A DNA stretch of 64,000 nt from Pseudaminobacter soli (ex Li et al. 2025) (lineage in GTDB: Bacteria > Pseudomonadota > Alphaproteobacteria > Rhizobiales > Rhizobiaceae). The DNA is taken from contig NZ_JARXVF010000002.1 of assembly GCF_029892515.1 (NCBI RefSeq), positions 682,001 to 746,000 on the forward strand, written 5' to 3'. Each line of letters starts with the position of its first letter. Positions within the stretch are counted from its first letter, which is position 1. A model generated the notes under the pieces. That model was not told the origin of the DNA and ran no database searches. It was given only the letters and a program-made list of their open reading frames with translations. Positions 8,354 through 16,651 of this stretch are shown here, piece by piece. Made by a program: the position numbers and the translations under genes.

Positions 8354-9514
8354 ATGACCCATACCTGCGATGCAATTGTCGTTGGGGCCGGCCTCAACGG
8401 TGCCGCGACAGCGTTCTTCCTTGCACGGAAAGGCATTGGCCGTATCGTCATCGTCGATTCCGGCATGGTCGGCGCTGGCGCGTCGGGGGCTGCAGTCGGG
8501 CTACTCAGGTCACACTATGATAACCGGCCCGAAACTGAACTTGCGGTGAAGAGCCTGACTTTCTTCCGCAATTGGCATGAGGCGGTCGGGGGCGACTGCG
8601 GCTGGATGCCAACCGGCTTCTTCCGCTTCGTCGAACCCGAGGAAATCAGCAAGATGGAGGCCAATGTGGCTGTCCAGCGTGCGTTGGGTGAAACCGTCCA
8701 GATCCTGGACATCAGCGAAGCCCGACGGATTGCTCCGCAATTTAGCTTTAATGGGATTGGCGCGGTCGTCTATGAGCCTGGTTCCGGTACCGCAGACAAT
8801 CATGAGGCGACGGTAAGCATGCTTCGCCGAGCTTGCGCCCACGGTGCGGAATTATGGCCGTTCACACGCGCGACGGCCATAGAGGTAGAGGCCGGCCGGG
8901 TAACGGGCCTCATGACGGATCGCGGGCGCATTGCGTCGCCACTGATCGTCCTTGCAGCCGGCCTGGGCAGCAAGGACTTGGCCGCCTTATGCGGCATTAA
9001 GCTTCCACTCGTCGAAAAAACAATCCGCGTCGCCGAAATCCTTCCCCCTGAGACGGTTCAGCTTTCCGTTTCCTATATGGACCCGGTGTCCGACTCCTGG
9101 ATTACCCCACGGTGTCAAGGGCGCGCGATCGTTGCCGTGCCTCCGGCGCACGCCGCCGACTCGGTAGCCGAGTTCTCGCGGACCGACGCCGAGAGGTCCT
9201 TGCCTCCTGTCGCCCGCCGTTTGCCTGGTATTGAAAACTCCATTGTGGTGCGCTGGTGGGCTAGAGCTGATTGCTATGCACCAGACGGAAAACCGCTCAT
9301 CGGAGGCATCGATGGCGTGGATGGCCTGTTTATCAACACAGCCGGTGCAGGAAAAGGCCACAAGGTTGCGCCGGCAGCCGGCATGGCACTTAGCGAATTG
9401 ATCGTCGACAGCAAGGCGACCATCGCCGACATCACGCCCTTTTGCCTTACCCGCTTCGACGCGGAGTTGAGGCCGTGGAGCGATACTGAATACAGCAAAC
9501 GAGTGATCGGGTGA
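8354..9514 (+). CDS. FAD-dependent oxidoreductase (D-amino-acid oxidase/sarcosine-oxidase fold)
   Basis: 386 residues from ATG 8354 (an in-frame GTG lies at 8339). The N-terminus has the FAD fingerprint AIVVGAGLNGAATAFFLARKG with GxGxxG at residues 11-16; the C-terminal part carries the second FAD contact in PLIGGIDGVDGLFINTAGAGKGHK, typical of the DAO family. These enzymes oxidise D-amino acids, glycine, sarcosine or opine-like secondary amines to 2-oxo acids or aldehydes. Its position inside an ABC import operon suggests that it oxidises the imported compound in the cytoplasm. Confidence 0.9.
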   Translation: MTHTCDAIVVGAGLNGAATAFFLARKGIGRIVIVDSGMVGAGASGAAVGLLRSHYDNRPETELAVKSLTFFRNWHEAVGGDCGWMPTGFFRFVEPEEISKMEANVAVQRALGETVQILDISEARRIAPQFSFNGIGAVVYEPGSGTADNHEATVSMLRRACAHGAELWPFTRATAIEVEAGRVTGLMTDRGRIASPLIVLAAGLGSKDLAALCGIKLPLVEKTIRVAEILPPETVQLSVSYMDPVSDSWITPRCQGRAIVAVPPAHAADSVAEFSRTDAERSLPPVARRLPGIENSIVVRWWARADCYAPDGKPLIGGIDGVDGLFINTAGAGKGHKVAPAAGMALSELIVDSKATIADITPFCLTRFDAELRPWSDTEYSKRVIG

Positions 9515-9518
9515 CCGG

Positions 9519-10508
9519 ATGATAAAGAACGTCGTGCCAATTCCCAAACCAACCCTGGTGGCCGAGGCGTCACTAGATCCTATTCCGTTCGATGTAGGGA
9601 TGGCACTACCGATCGCCAGCCTAGCTTTCCCGCCGACCGGCATTCCTGCAGTATTGTTTGCGCTTAGAGCAAAAGCGGCGTCCGACGACCGCAAGCAAAT
9701 GCTACGCTATGCGATGCGGTCGCGGCTGTGGGCGCAATATTCGTTCGGCTCGCTGTTTGCGGTAGCGGTCGTAGGATTTGTCGTCGCGGCCTTGATTGCC
9801 AACAACTACGCGGTCGCTGACGGCTACTTCAACTGGGAGGTGCTCGTCGCCGGCTTTCCACAGATCGTAAAGGCGTTCGCCACCAATATCTGGGTTTCAG
9901 TGGCGGCCGAGATCGCTGCGGTGGCCTGGGGCCTAACACTGGCCGTTGCGCGAAGCCTACCCGGCCGGGCTGCGGCGCCGATCCGACTTATGGCGATATT
10001 CTATATTGACCTTTTTCGCGGGCTGCCTAGCCTGCTCACCATTCTTATCATCGGCTTCGGTCTGCCGCAAACTGGGCTCCCCATCGTCTCCAATCTGAGC
10101 CTTTTCACCAGTGGCGCGCTGGCGCTCACCATTGTCTACGGCGCTTATCTTGCCGAGACCTTTAGAGCAGGCATCGAGGGCGTGCATTGGAGCCAAGTCG
10201 CGGCAGGCAGGGCGATTGGGCTGACCTATTTCCAAGTGATGCGGTTTGTGGTGCTGCCGCAGGCATTGCGCAACGTTATACCTCCGCTGCTCAACTGGTA
10301 CATATCGCTGCTGAAGGACACATCGCTCCTGTCGGTACTTGGCTTGCTCGAAGGTGTAACCACGGCTCGCATCCTGGTAACGGCACAGTCAAACCTCAGC
10401 GCACTGACAGGCGTGTCACTCTGTTTCCTTGCGGTAACGATCCCACTAGCCCGCTTTACTGACCACCTAATCAAGCGCAACGCGGCGAAACTCAGAGGGG
10501 TAGGTTGA
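9519..10508 (+). CDS. Amino-acid ABC transporter permease with unusual N-terminal extension
   Basis: 329 residues. Residues about 110-320 form a standard His/Glu/Gln/Arg-type permease with several membrane segments and the coupling-loop signature GAYLAETFRAGIEGVHWSQ...AAGRAIGL. The first about 100 residues are extra: an acidic/proline-rich lead, then PPTGIPAVLFALRAKAASDD, a basic stretch and a membrane segment. That pattern vaguely resembles CD225/dispanin proteins (GIPA...A...GD) but this is a weak visual match. Only one permease gene is present, so the channel would be a homodimer. The stop overlaps the ATPase start (TGATG). Confidence 0.88.
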   Translation: MIKNVVPIPKPTLVAEASLDPIPFDVGMALPIASLAFPPTGIPAVLFALRAKAASDDRKQMLRYAMRSRLWAQYSFGSLFAVAVVGFVVAALIANNYAVADGYFNWEVLVAGFPQIVKAFATNIWVSVAAEIAAVAWGLTLAVARSLPGRAAAPIRLMAIFYIDLFRGLPSLLTILIIGFGLPQTGLPIVSNLSLFTSGALALTIVYGAYLAETFRAGIEGVHWSQVAAGRAIGLTYFQVMRFVVLPQALRNVIPPLLNWYISLLKDTSLLSVLGLLEGVTTARILVTAQSNLSALTGVSLCFLAVTIPLARFTDHLIKRNAAKLRGVG

Positions 10509-11251
10509 TGTCCTACATATCGATCCAGAATGTTCACAAGCGCTACAACGCGACAAACGTCCTGCGTGGCTTCACCATGGATGTCGACAGGCATGAGGTG
10601 GCCTGTCTGATTGGCCCTTCGGGTTGCGGCAAGTCGACAATGCTGCGATGCATTAACGGTCTGGAATCTATCGATGCTGGCGATATCCGGGTTGGCAACA
10701 TAACCGTCTCGGAAGACTTGGCCGACACCGATACACTGCGTCGTCGGGTTGGCATTGTGTTTCAACAATTCAATCTGTTTCCGCACATGACCGCACTCGA
10801 GAATGTCAGCCTTGGCCCGCGCCAGGTCCTAAAAATACCGTCCAAGGAAGCGGAAGCGCAAGCATTCACTCTGCTCGAACGGGTCGGCCTGGCGGATAAG
10901 GCCAGGCGTTATCCGGATGCGCTGTCAGGCGGCCAACAGCAGCGCGTCGCCATCGCACGCGCGCTGGCAATGAAACCGGAAGCCTTGCTCCTCGACGAGA
11001 TCACGTCGGCGCTCGACCCAGAACTTGTCGGCGAAGTCCTCAACATCGTCCGTGAACTTGCAAGAGAAGGTATGACGATGATCCTGGCAACCCATGAGAT
11101 GGCCTTCGCGCGCGAAGTTGCGACACGCATTTGCTTCGTTTCCGATGGCGTTGTCCATGAATCAGGCGAACCGCATCGGCTGTTCAACAATCCGGAAAAA
11201 CCCAAGACCAGAGCTTTCCTGAAGCGGCTGACCGACGCGCGAAGGATATGA
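10508..11251 (+). CDS. Amino-acid ABC transporter ATP-binding protein
   Basis: 247 residues from ATG 10508, which overlaps the permease stop. Walker A GPSGCGKST, Q-loop [12 protein letters not shown], signature LSGGQQQR, Walker B ALLLDEITSALDP and the switch histidine in LATHEMAFAREVA are all present. It belongs to the GlnQ/HisP polar-amino-acid class and completes the importer formed with the binding protein at 7441 and permease at 9519. A TTG at 10505 is possible but the ATG has better context. Confidence 0.95.
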   Translation: MSYISIQNVHKRYNATNVLRGFTMDVDRHEVACLIGPSGCGKSTMLRCINGLESIDAGDIRVGNITVSEDLADTDTLRRRVGIVFQQFNLFPHMTALENVSLGPRQVLKIPSKEAEAQAFTLLERVGLADKARRYPDALSGGQQQRVAIARALAMKPEALLLDEITSALDPELVGEVLNIVRELAREGMTMILATHEMAFAREVATRICFVSDGVVHESGEPHRLFNNPEKPKTRAFLKRLTDARRI

Positions 11252-11671
11252 TGGCGTTGGTGAGAGCGGCCGAGAAGGTCGTCATCCTCAGTGGCACCAA
11301 GGATGCGTCGATCATCCAGCGCGCATGAACATGTGGGACATCGTGGCTGCGGCGGTGGTGATGGCAAATGCACGGCGCCTCGGGTAGCCTGGCGGATAAT
11401 ACCGTCCGGCCGAGGCGACCGTGGTGGCGCAACGGCTCTACGTCAGGCCGTTCGAAGCTCAAGTGCCCGAGTGCAAAACTCCGATCAGCCAAATTTCCCT
11501 TCAAACCCAATCGGCATGTGGGCTTGTTCAGGGTTAGCGCTGGAAATCAGGGCATGATAGTATACTTACACGACAACAGTCATCATATCAGGCCAAATTC
11601 GCATACCCGACAGTCTCGCCGACGATATAGAATCGGCGGCGAAGACTGACACACTAGATCAGGAATTGCTC
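11252..11671. other. 420-base gap holding decayed coding fragments and the GntR promoter region
   Basis: No intact gene. Two short plus-strand frames, MALVRAAEKVVILSGTKDAS.. from 11251 and MWDIVAAAVVMANARRLG from 11330, look like decayed coding sequence; the second faintly recalls the C-terminus of ornithine-cyclodeaminase-type proteins (DvaAAAlvyerA), which I cannot confirm. The AT-rich stretch about 11550-11600 contains AGTATACT and is the likely promoter/operator area of the GntR gene. Confidence 0.35.
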
Positions 11672-12409
11672 ATGAACAGCGGCGTGACCTACAGGCGAGG
11701 TAATCTGACTGAGTCAGTCATTGGCGAGTTGCTGTCCCGGATCGAAAACGGGGGCTACACATCAGGCCAGAAATTGCCGACAGAACAGGAGATGTGTCAG
11801 GAGTTCGGCGTCAGTCGAACAGTCGTGCGGGAGGCCGTAGCATCATTGCGGCTCGGCGGGCGCCTCGTATCGCGGCCGGGTCTGGGTGTGTTCGTCGGCG
11901 ACCAGGATACGAAGAAGCTGAACTTCGCAGTCGCCAAGATCGACGACATCCGCTCGGCGATTCGAATCCTTGAGTTGCGCATCGGCGTGGAACTTGAGTC
12001 GGTAGCGCTTGCCGCAACACGTCGCACGCCTGACGCCATAGCCGACATCACCAACGCTTATGACAAGCTCGCCGTGTGGCAAACGAACAGCGTCGAGCAG
12101 GAAGCCCAGGCAGATTTCGACTTTCACTTGGCGATCGCCCGCGCCACCAATAATTCGCACTTTCCGCAATTTCTGGAGGCGGTAGGACAAGACATCAGCT
12201 TCGACCTTAGGATGAAGCACGAGCAGTCGCAGCAGGACCGCGAGCGCTATGTGAAGAAGATCTGCCGCGAGCATGGCGCGATCCTGTCAGCGATCATGCA
12301 GGGCGATCCCAAGGCGGCGCGCACTGCAATGCGGCGGCATCTCGAGGAAAGTCTGATTCGCTATCGTCGCCTCGTGGACAGCGACTCCAACGCCAAGATC
12401 GAGTCCTGA
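11672..12409 (+). CDS. GntR-family regulator, FadR/FCD subfamily
   Basis: 245 residues from ATG 11672 (preceded by AGGA at 11661). N-terminal winged helix: GQKLPTEQEMCQEFGVSRTV then VREAVASLRLGGRLVSRPG, the GntR hallmark; C-terminal all-helical FCD ligand domain with metal-site type histidines (DFDFHLAIARATNNSHF, HLEESLIRY). FCD regulators respond to small carboxylic or amino acids. Lying just downstream of the ABC/oxidase operon in the same direction, it is its probable local regulator. Confidence 0.92.
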   Translation: MNSGVTYRRGNLTESVIGELLSRIENGGYTSGQKLPTEQEMCQEFGVSRTVVREAVASLRLGGRLVSRPGLGVFVGDQDTKKLNFAVAKIDDIRSAIRILELRIGVELESVALAATRRTPDAIADITNAYDKLAVWQTNSVEQEAQADFDFHLAIARATNNSHFPQFLEAVGQDISFDLRMKHEQSQQDRERYVKKICREHGAILSAIMQGDPKAARTAMRRHLEESLIRYRRLVDSDSNAKIES

Positions 12410-12505
12410 GCGGCAACCACTCAACAATCGGCCGCCCGGTGGCTAACCGCTTCAACAGATCGAGCTAGAGGTTTAAGTCGCGGATAGACAGACCGGCCGC
12501 ACGGC

Positions 12506-12562
12506 GGCACAGCGCACCATTGGGCATGGAAATTAAGGGCGCTGGGCTATGAGGTCCGTCTA
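12506..12562 (+). pseudogene. IS110-family transposase fragment
   Basis: The frame starting at 12506 reads GGTAHHWAWKLRALGYEVRL, which matches the conserved HHWAR-L-ALGHEVRLMP block of IS110/IS1111 transposases. Only about 19 residues survive; the sequence then continues into unrelated codons and a stop. It sits in the 236-base gap between the GntR gene and the HD-domain gene, where I see nothing else. Confidence 0.5.
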
Positions 12563-12645
12563 AAGCTGATGCAAGACGGCATTCCTTGTTGAGCTGCTGC
12601 CGCGTCTCGACACCCTCGCGGAAGCGCGTTGAAGTCGGAGAGGGG

Positions 12646-13287
12646 TCAACCGTGCCAGTGCGAGCAGCGGATGACGCTGCAGAAGTTGCCGCGACGGAAG
12701 TGCGGCTCCTTGTCGGCGATGACGTCGGCCTTAACGTTGCCAAAAGTGGTGTCCGGCTTGTGCTTGATGCCGTCGTAGAAGGCCTGGATGAGGTCTTCCT
12801 TGAACCTCGGCGTGCGCGGAAAGGCGCTGACGACGGCCACCCGCTCAGCGGCGGAATATTGATCGTAGGTCAGGCCGAGCACGTCCATCTCGACGCCGGC
12901 GGTCACCAGGGCAACCACGGGGTGCATGTGGACGGGCACGCCCGGCGTGGTGTGGAGCGCGATCGCGGTCCAGACGGTGTAGGCGTCTTCCTCGGAAATG
13001 CCGTGGCTTCTCAGGAAGTCGCGGGCGGCATGAGCGCCATCGACCTCGAAACGCTCGTTCTTACTGCTGTGGCTCGGCATGAGGCCGATGTCGTGGAACA
13101 TCGCGCCGGCATAGAGCAGTTCGCGATCGAACTTGAGGTCGCGTTGGATGCCGGCCAAAGCGCCGAAATGATAGACGCGGCTCGAATGGTTGAAGAGCAG
13201 TTCGGTCTCGGTGTCGCGAATAAATTCGGTGATGGCCCGGGCCAGCCTGGTGTCGGGAATTGCGGCGTCTTTGACGATGAGTGCCAT
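12646..13287 (-). CDS. HD-domain protein, cyanamide-hydratase-like
   Basis: 213 residues from ATG 13287, with GGAGAGAG just upstream; a longer open frame exists but has no ribosome site. Metal ligands of the HD superfamily are visible: His34 in NHSSRVYHFGAL, His65-Asp66 in GAMFHDIGLMPSH, and later ALHTTPGVPVHMHP. This arrangement matches the Ddi2/cyanamide-hydratase-type HD proteins, which hydrate small nitriles such as cyanamide. The substrate is unproven. It is divergently transcribed from the GlxA-type regulator, the two starts being 69 bases apart, which points to regulation by it. Confidence 0.82.
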   Translation of the reverse strand: MALIVKDAAIPDTRLARAITEFIRDTETELLFNHSSRVYHFGALAGIQRDLKFDRELLYAGAMFHDIGLMPSHSSKNERFEVDGAHAARDFLRSHGISEEDAYTVWTAIALHTTPGVPVHMHPVVALVTAGVEMDVLGLTYDQYSAAERVAVVSAFPRTPRFKEDLIQAFYDGIKHKPDTTFGNVKADVIADKEPHFRRGNFCSVIRCSHWHG

Positions 13288-13356
13288 GGCTCTCTCCTGC
13301 GCTTTCTGCTCGTCAGCAGGATAGAAAACGAATATCCTGTCCTCAATCGACGTGAC

Positions 13357-14370
13357 ATGTCTACAACGGACAAAACCGGACCGAGGCGGACTCAAATGCG
13401 TGCGAAGGCCAAAACGATTGTGGTGCTGGCGCTGCCGGGCGTGCAGCTTCTCGACGTTTCCGGGCCCCTGGACGTCTTCGCCGAGGCCAATGCCCAGGTC
13501 GGTCATGAGGCGTACCGGCTCGTCGTCGCCGCGGGCGAGCCGGGTCCGATCCGCAGTTCATCGGGTGTGCGACTGATGCCGGACCGGATCATCGATCGCG
13601 ACTTCGAGGAGGCCATCGATACGCTTCTCGTCGCCGGATGCCCGAACGCAGCTGAGATGCCGGCGGATCGCGTCATCATCGACTGGTTACGGGTGCGGGC
13701 GCCAATGGCGCGGCGCTACGGTTCGGTGTGCAGCGGCGCCTTCTTCCTCGCAGCGGCGGGCCTGCTCGACGGACGACGCGTGACCACGCATTGGGCGGTG
13801 GCCGAAGAGCTCGGCAGGCAGTTTCCGGACGTGACGGTGGACGAGGACGCGATCCATGTCAGCGACGGGCCGCTGCGCACGGCCGCGGGCGTGACGGCCG
13901 GGCTCGATCTGGCGCTCGCGCTGATCGAGGAGGATCTCGGTCATGACATCGCCATGCGCGTGGCGAGCCAGCTCGTGATGTTCTTCAAGCGGCCCGGCGG
14001 GCAGATGCAGTTCAGCCGCAAGGGCGAAGCCGTGCCCGCCGGTCGGGCCGCGCTTCAGGAGCTTCAGCGCTGGGTCGCGGCCAACCCCGCGCTCGATCAT
14101 AGCGTGGCCAACCTCGCTAAGCGCATGGATCTGAGCCCACGGCACTTCTCGCGTCTGTTTCGCGGCGAGGTCGGCATCACGCCGGCGACCTGGGTCGAAG
14201 AGGCGCGTGTCAGCGCCGCACGGCGGCTGCTCGAGCGGGGGAATGAGGCGCCCAAGCAGGTTGCGGCCCGTTGCGGCTTTGCCGATGCCGACACCCTGCG
14301 CCGCGCCTTCGCCCGGCATGTCGGCGTGACGCCCGCAGAATATCGCAAGCGTTTTGCCGGCATCGCCTAG
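13357..14370 (+). CDS. GlxA-type AraC regulator (DJ-1/PfpI + AraC HTH)
   Basis: 337 residues from ATG 13357 (ATG 13396, residue 14, is an alternative). Residues about 18-185 are a DJ-1/PfpI-like domain (VVLALPGVQLLDVSGPLDVF; the nucleophile-elbow region YGSVCSGAFFLAAAGLLDGR), and residues about 225-330 carry two AraC helix-turn-helices (MDLSPRHFSRLFRGEVGITP, VAARCGFADADTLRRAF). Such proteins are regulators that sense small amides or nitrogen compounds. It faces away from the HD-domain gene. The open frame extends upstream across that antisense gene but the extension is a shadow. Confidence 0.9.
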   Translation: MSTTDKTGPRRTQMRAKAKTIVVLALPGVQLLDVSGPLDVFAEANAQVGHEAYRLVVAAGEPGPIRSSSGVRLMPDRIIDRDFEEAIDTLLVAGCPNAAEMPADRVIIDWLRVRAPMARRYGSVCSGAFFLAAAGLLDGRRVTTHWAVAEELGRQFPDVTVDEDAIHVSDGPLRTAAGVTAGLDLALALIEEDLGHDIAMRVASQLVMFFKRPGGQMQFSRKGEAVPAGRAALQELQRWVAANPALDHSVANLAKRMDLSPRHFSRLFRGEVGITPATWVEEARVSAARRLLERGNEAPKQVAARCGFADADTLRRAFARHVGVTPAEYRKRFAGIA

Positions 14371-14761
14371 TGAAGTCGATTGGCCAAGTGCTTGCACACC
14401 GCCGTGCTGTGTTTCCCCTTGGTCCCCTCATTGGCTCGGACCGAGGACGGTCTTGACGACATATTTCGACGCGCGGCTCGCCTGACTTAGATTGCTGACG
14501 GCGCAATCTGAACCTCCGGCCTGACAGCTCGGAATGTCGGCTTCTAGGAAGCGGCCGAGGCTCGCTCGACGGCCGTGTTGGGGCGCAAAGTCCCCGTTTA
14601 CGACTGCACCGAGGATGCCGGCTTTTGGAAGACGGCAATACCTGACAAAAGACGGTGATCGGCTCGAAGCGGAGGTAAGTGACGCATTTGCGCTGCGTCA
14701 ACTTTCTCGTGCATCCGAACGGCGCCGGACATCCGGTGCGGTCGCTCTGCGCGCCAACGCT
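14371..14761. other. 391-base gap, nothing recognised
   Basis: Both strands were read in all frames. There are short open frames but none with recognisable protein similarity, ribosome site or composition of a gene. No clear hairpin-plus-T-run terminator is visible for the GlxA gene or for the minus-strand operon that ends at 14762. Confidence 0.4.
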
Positions 14762-15246
14762 TCAGCGGCCCGTCGGAGCGAGGCGTAACACTTCGGAACC
14801 AGCCGCGCGCAGCTTATCGATCGACCTCAACCCCAGCAGCGCCACCGTGGCGTCCAGTTCGGCCCGCAGCGACGCAAGCACGGCAGAGACGCCGGCGCGA
14901 AGGACGACATGCAGGCGGGAATAACCGCCGCCTTGGCCGCGCGGAAGGATGCGGCCTCGCCGCCGGCACGAAACAGGCCGAGCGACCCCACCGGGCCAAG
15001 CATGATGGGTAGCGCATGCCGTCCGCCGAGAAAATCTGACTGAAGCTGCCGGAAAGACACATCCCGCAGGACTTGTGGTAGCAACTGAAAATTATCGAAA
15101 TCGGCGAGGTTGGCACTCAGCGTCGTTTCGGCCGAAGCGCCGCCGTCGATATAGTCGAAGAAGATGCGCGGCAGACGCCGGCGCGCGGCGCGGCGAAAAT
15201 CCTCCACTCCAACCATGCGCCTGAAGCGCGAGTCCGATGCCATCAT
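14762..15246 (-). pseudogene. Broken FMN-dependent 2-hydroxyacid oxidase (LldD-like), internal deletion
   Basis: The start (ATG 15246, overlapping the previous stop as TGATG) opens a normal N-terminus: VEDFRRAARRRLPRIFFDYI, then DGGASAETTLSANLADFDNF and PIMLGPVGSLGLFRAGGE, the classic L-lactate/2-hydroxyacid oxidase beginning. After about 110 residues the frame is lost. In another frame, ending at the stop 14762-14764, the family's C-terminus appears: GVSAVLASLRAELDATVALL then GLRSIDKL. The central about 220 residues, with the catalytic His and FMN-binding residues, are deleted and the junction is out of frame, so the enzyme is dead. It is the last gene of the HutC-controlled minus-strand operon. 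Confidence 0.8.
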
Positions 15247-16646
15247 CACCGCCCGGCCGAATGCCCGACCAAGATCTTGCCTGGGTTCATTATGCCCTTC
15301 GGGTCGAGGGCCGCCTTGATCGCGGCCATGATGCCCAGCGCCGGCCCCATCTCGCGTTCGAGATAGGGCTGCTTGCCCTGCCCGATGCCGTGCTCGCCGG
15401 TGCAGGTGCCTTCCAACGACAGGGCAAGCTCGTTAAGCCACCCAACATAGGTTCGCGCGGCAGCCAGTTCTTCGCGGTTCGCCGGATCGACAAGGATCAG
15501 GTTGTGGAAGTTGCCGTCGCCCACATGTCCGGCGATCGGCGCGGTCAGTCCCAGCGCTTCCGCTTTCTCGGTCGCAGCCGCGATGCATTCGGCCAGGCGC
15601 GAGATCGGCACGCAAACGTCGGTGCTGATGCCCCTGGCGCCGGGCCGCAGGCCGAGAACGGCCCAGAACACATCATGACGCGCTTTCCACAGACGCGCTC
15701 GCTCCTCCGGATCGACGGTCCAGTCGAGGCCGGTCGCTCCGAACTCGCGAGCGATCTCGCCGAAAGCTTGCGACTGCTCCGCCACGGCGTTCGGGCCGCC
15801 GTGGAACTCGGCCAGAAGTAGCGGCGCTTCAGGCAGATCCTGCCGGGAATAGCGGTTCACGGCCTTCACCGTGGTCGCATCCAAAAGTTCGATCCGCGCA
15901 AACGGCAGGCCGAACTGCAGGGCGCCAATCACCGCGCTGCTCGCGGCCTCAACGGTCGGAAAACTGCATCGGGCTGCCGAAGCCGCCTCCGGAATGCCTC
16001 GCAGCCGCAACGTCAGCTCGGTGATGATCCCGAGCGTGCCTTCGGACCCGACCAGAAGCCGCGTGAGATCGTATCCCGCCGCGCTCTTTCGCGCGCGATG
16101 TCCGGTCCTGATCACTTGGCCATCGGGCATCACCGCCTCGACCGACAGCACCACGTCCTTCATCGTGCCGTAGAGCACCGCCGTGGTCCCCGACGCACGG
16201 GTGGCGGCCATGCCGCCCAAGGTCGCGTCCGCGCCGGGATCGAGCGGGAAGAACAGGCCGGCATCGCGCAGATGCTCGTTCAGCCGACTGCGCGTCACGC
16301 CAGGCTGAACCACGCAATCCATGTCTTCGGCGTTCACCGCGAGGATGTCGATCATGCGCGTGAGGTCGATGGAGAGCCCGCCATGGGGTGCATTCAACTG
16401 GCCCTCCAGGGAACTGCCGGCACCGAACGGAATGACCGGAACGCCGGCGTGCGCGCAGAGCGCGACGATGTCGGCGACTTCAGCCGTACATTCCGGAAAG
16501 ATCACCGCATCCGGCGGCTGGTTCTCGATCCAGGTCGTGGTGGCCCCGTGCTGGGCGCGGATGGCGGCCCCGGTCTGGAAGCGATCCCCGAACCGGGCCC
16601 GCAGCGTTTCAACCAAGGCTTGAGGGAGCGCGCTGACTGCCGGCAT
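15246..16646 (-). CDS. FAD-linked 2-hydroxyacid dehydrogenase (GlcD/D-lactate dehydrogenase class)
   Basis: 466 residues, the normal length. FAD_binding_4 domain: IPFGAGSSLEGQLNAPHGGLS about residue 95-115, DPGADATLGGMAATRASGT about 137-155 and the YDLTRLLVGSEGTLGIITEL block about 190-210. The C-terminal FAD-oxidase domain ends with CTGEHGIGQGKQPYLEREMG and ALDPKGIMNPGKIL. These enzymes oxidise D-lactate and other D-2-hydroxy acids to 2-oxo acids, passing electrons to the respiratory chain. It lies 5 bases after the ammonia-lyase gene; I infer a 2-hydroxy analogue of the pathway's amino acid (imidazolelactate type) as substrate. Confidence 0.9.
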   Translation of the reverse strand: MPAVSALPQALVETLRARFGDRFQTGAAIRAQHGATTTWIENQPPDAVIFPECTAEVADIVALCAHAGVPVIPFGAGSSLEGQLNAPHGGLSIDLTRMIDILAVNAEDMDCVVQPGVTRSRLNEHLRDAGLFFPLDPGADATLGGMAATRASGTTAVLYGTMKDVVLSVEAVMPDGQVIRTGHRARKSAAGYDLTRLLVGSEGTLGIITELTLRLRGIPEAASAARCSFPTVEAASSAVIGALQFGLPFARIELLDATTVKAVNRYSRQDLPEAPLLLAEFHGGPNAVAEQSQAFGEIAREFGATGLDWTVDPEERARLWKARHDVFWAVLGLRPGARGISTDVCVPISRLAECIAAATEKAEALGLTAPIAGHVGDGNFHNLILVDPANREELAAARTYVGWLNELALSLEGTCTGEHGIGQGKQPYLEREMGPALGIMAAIKAALDPKGIMNPGKILVGHSAGR

Positions 16647-16651
16647 CGCGC

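Noticed and set aside
12586-13356. Upstream extension of the GlxA-regulator open frame, antisense to the HD-domain gene
   Set aside because: The extension has no family similarity, while the antisense strand encodes a recognisable HD protein with its own ribosome site; the regulator has a good start at 13357.
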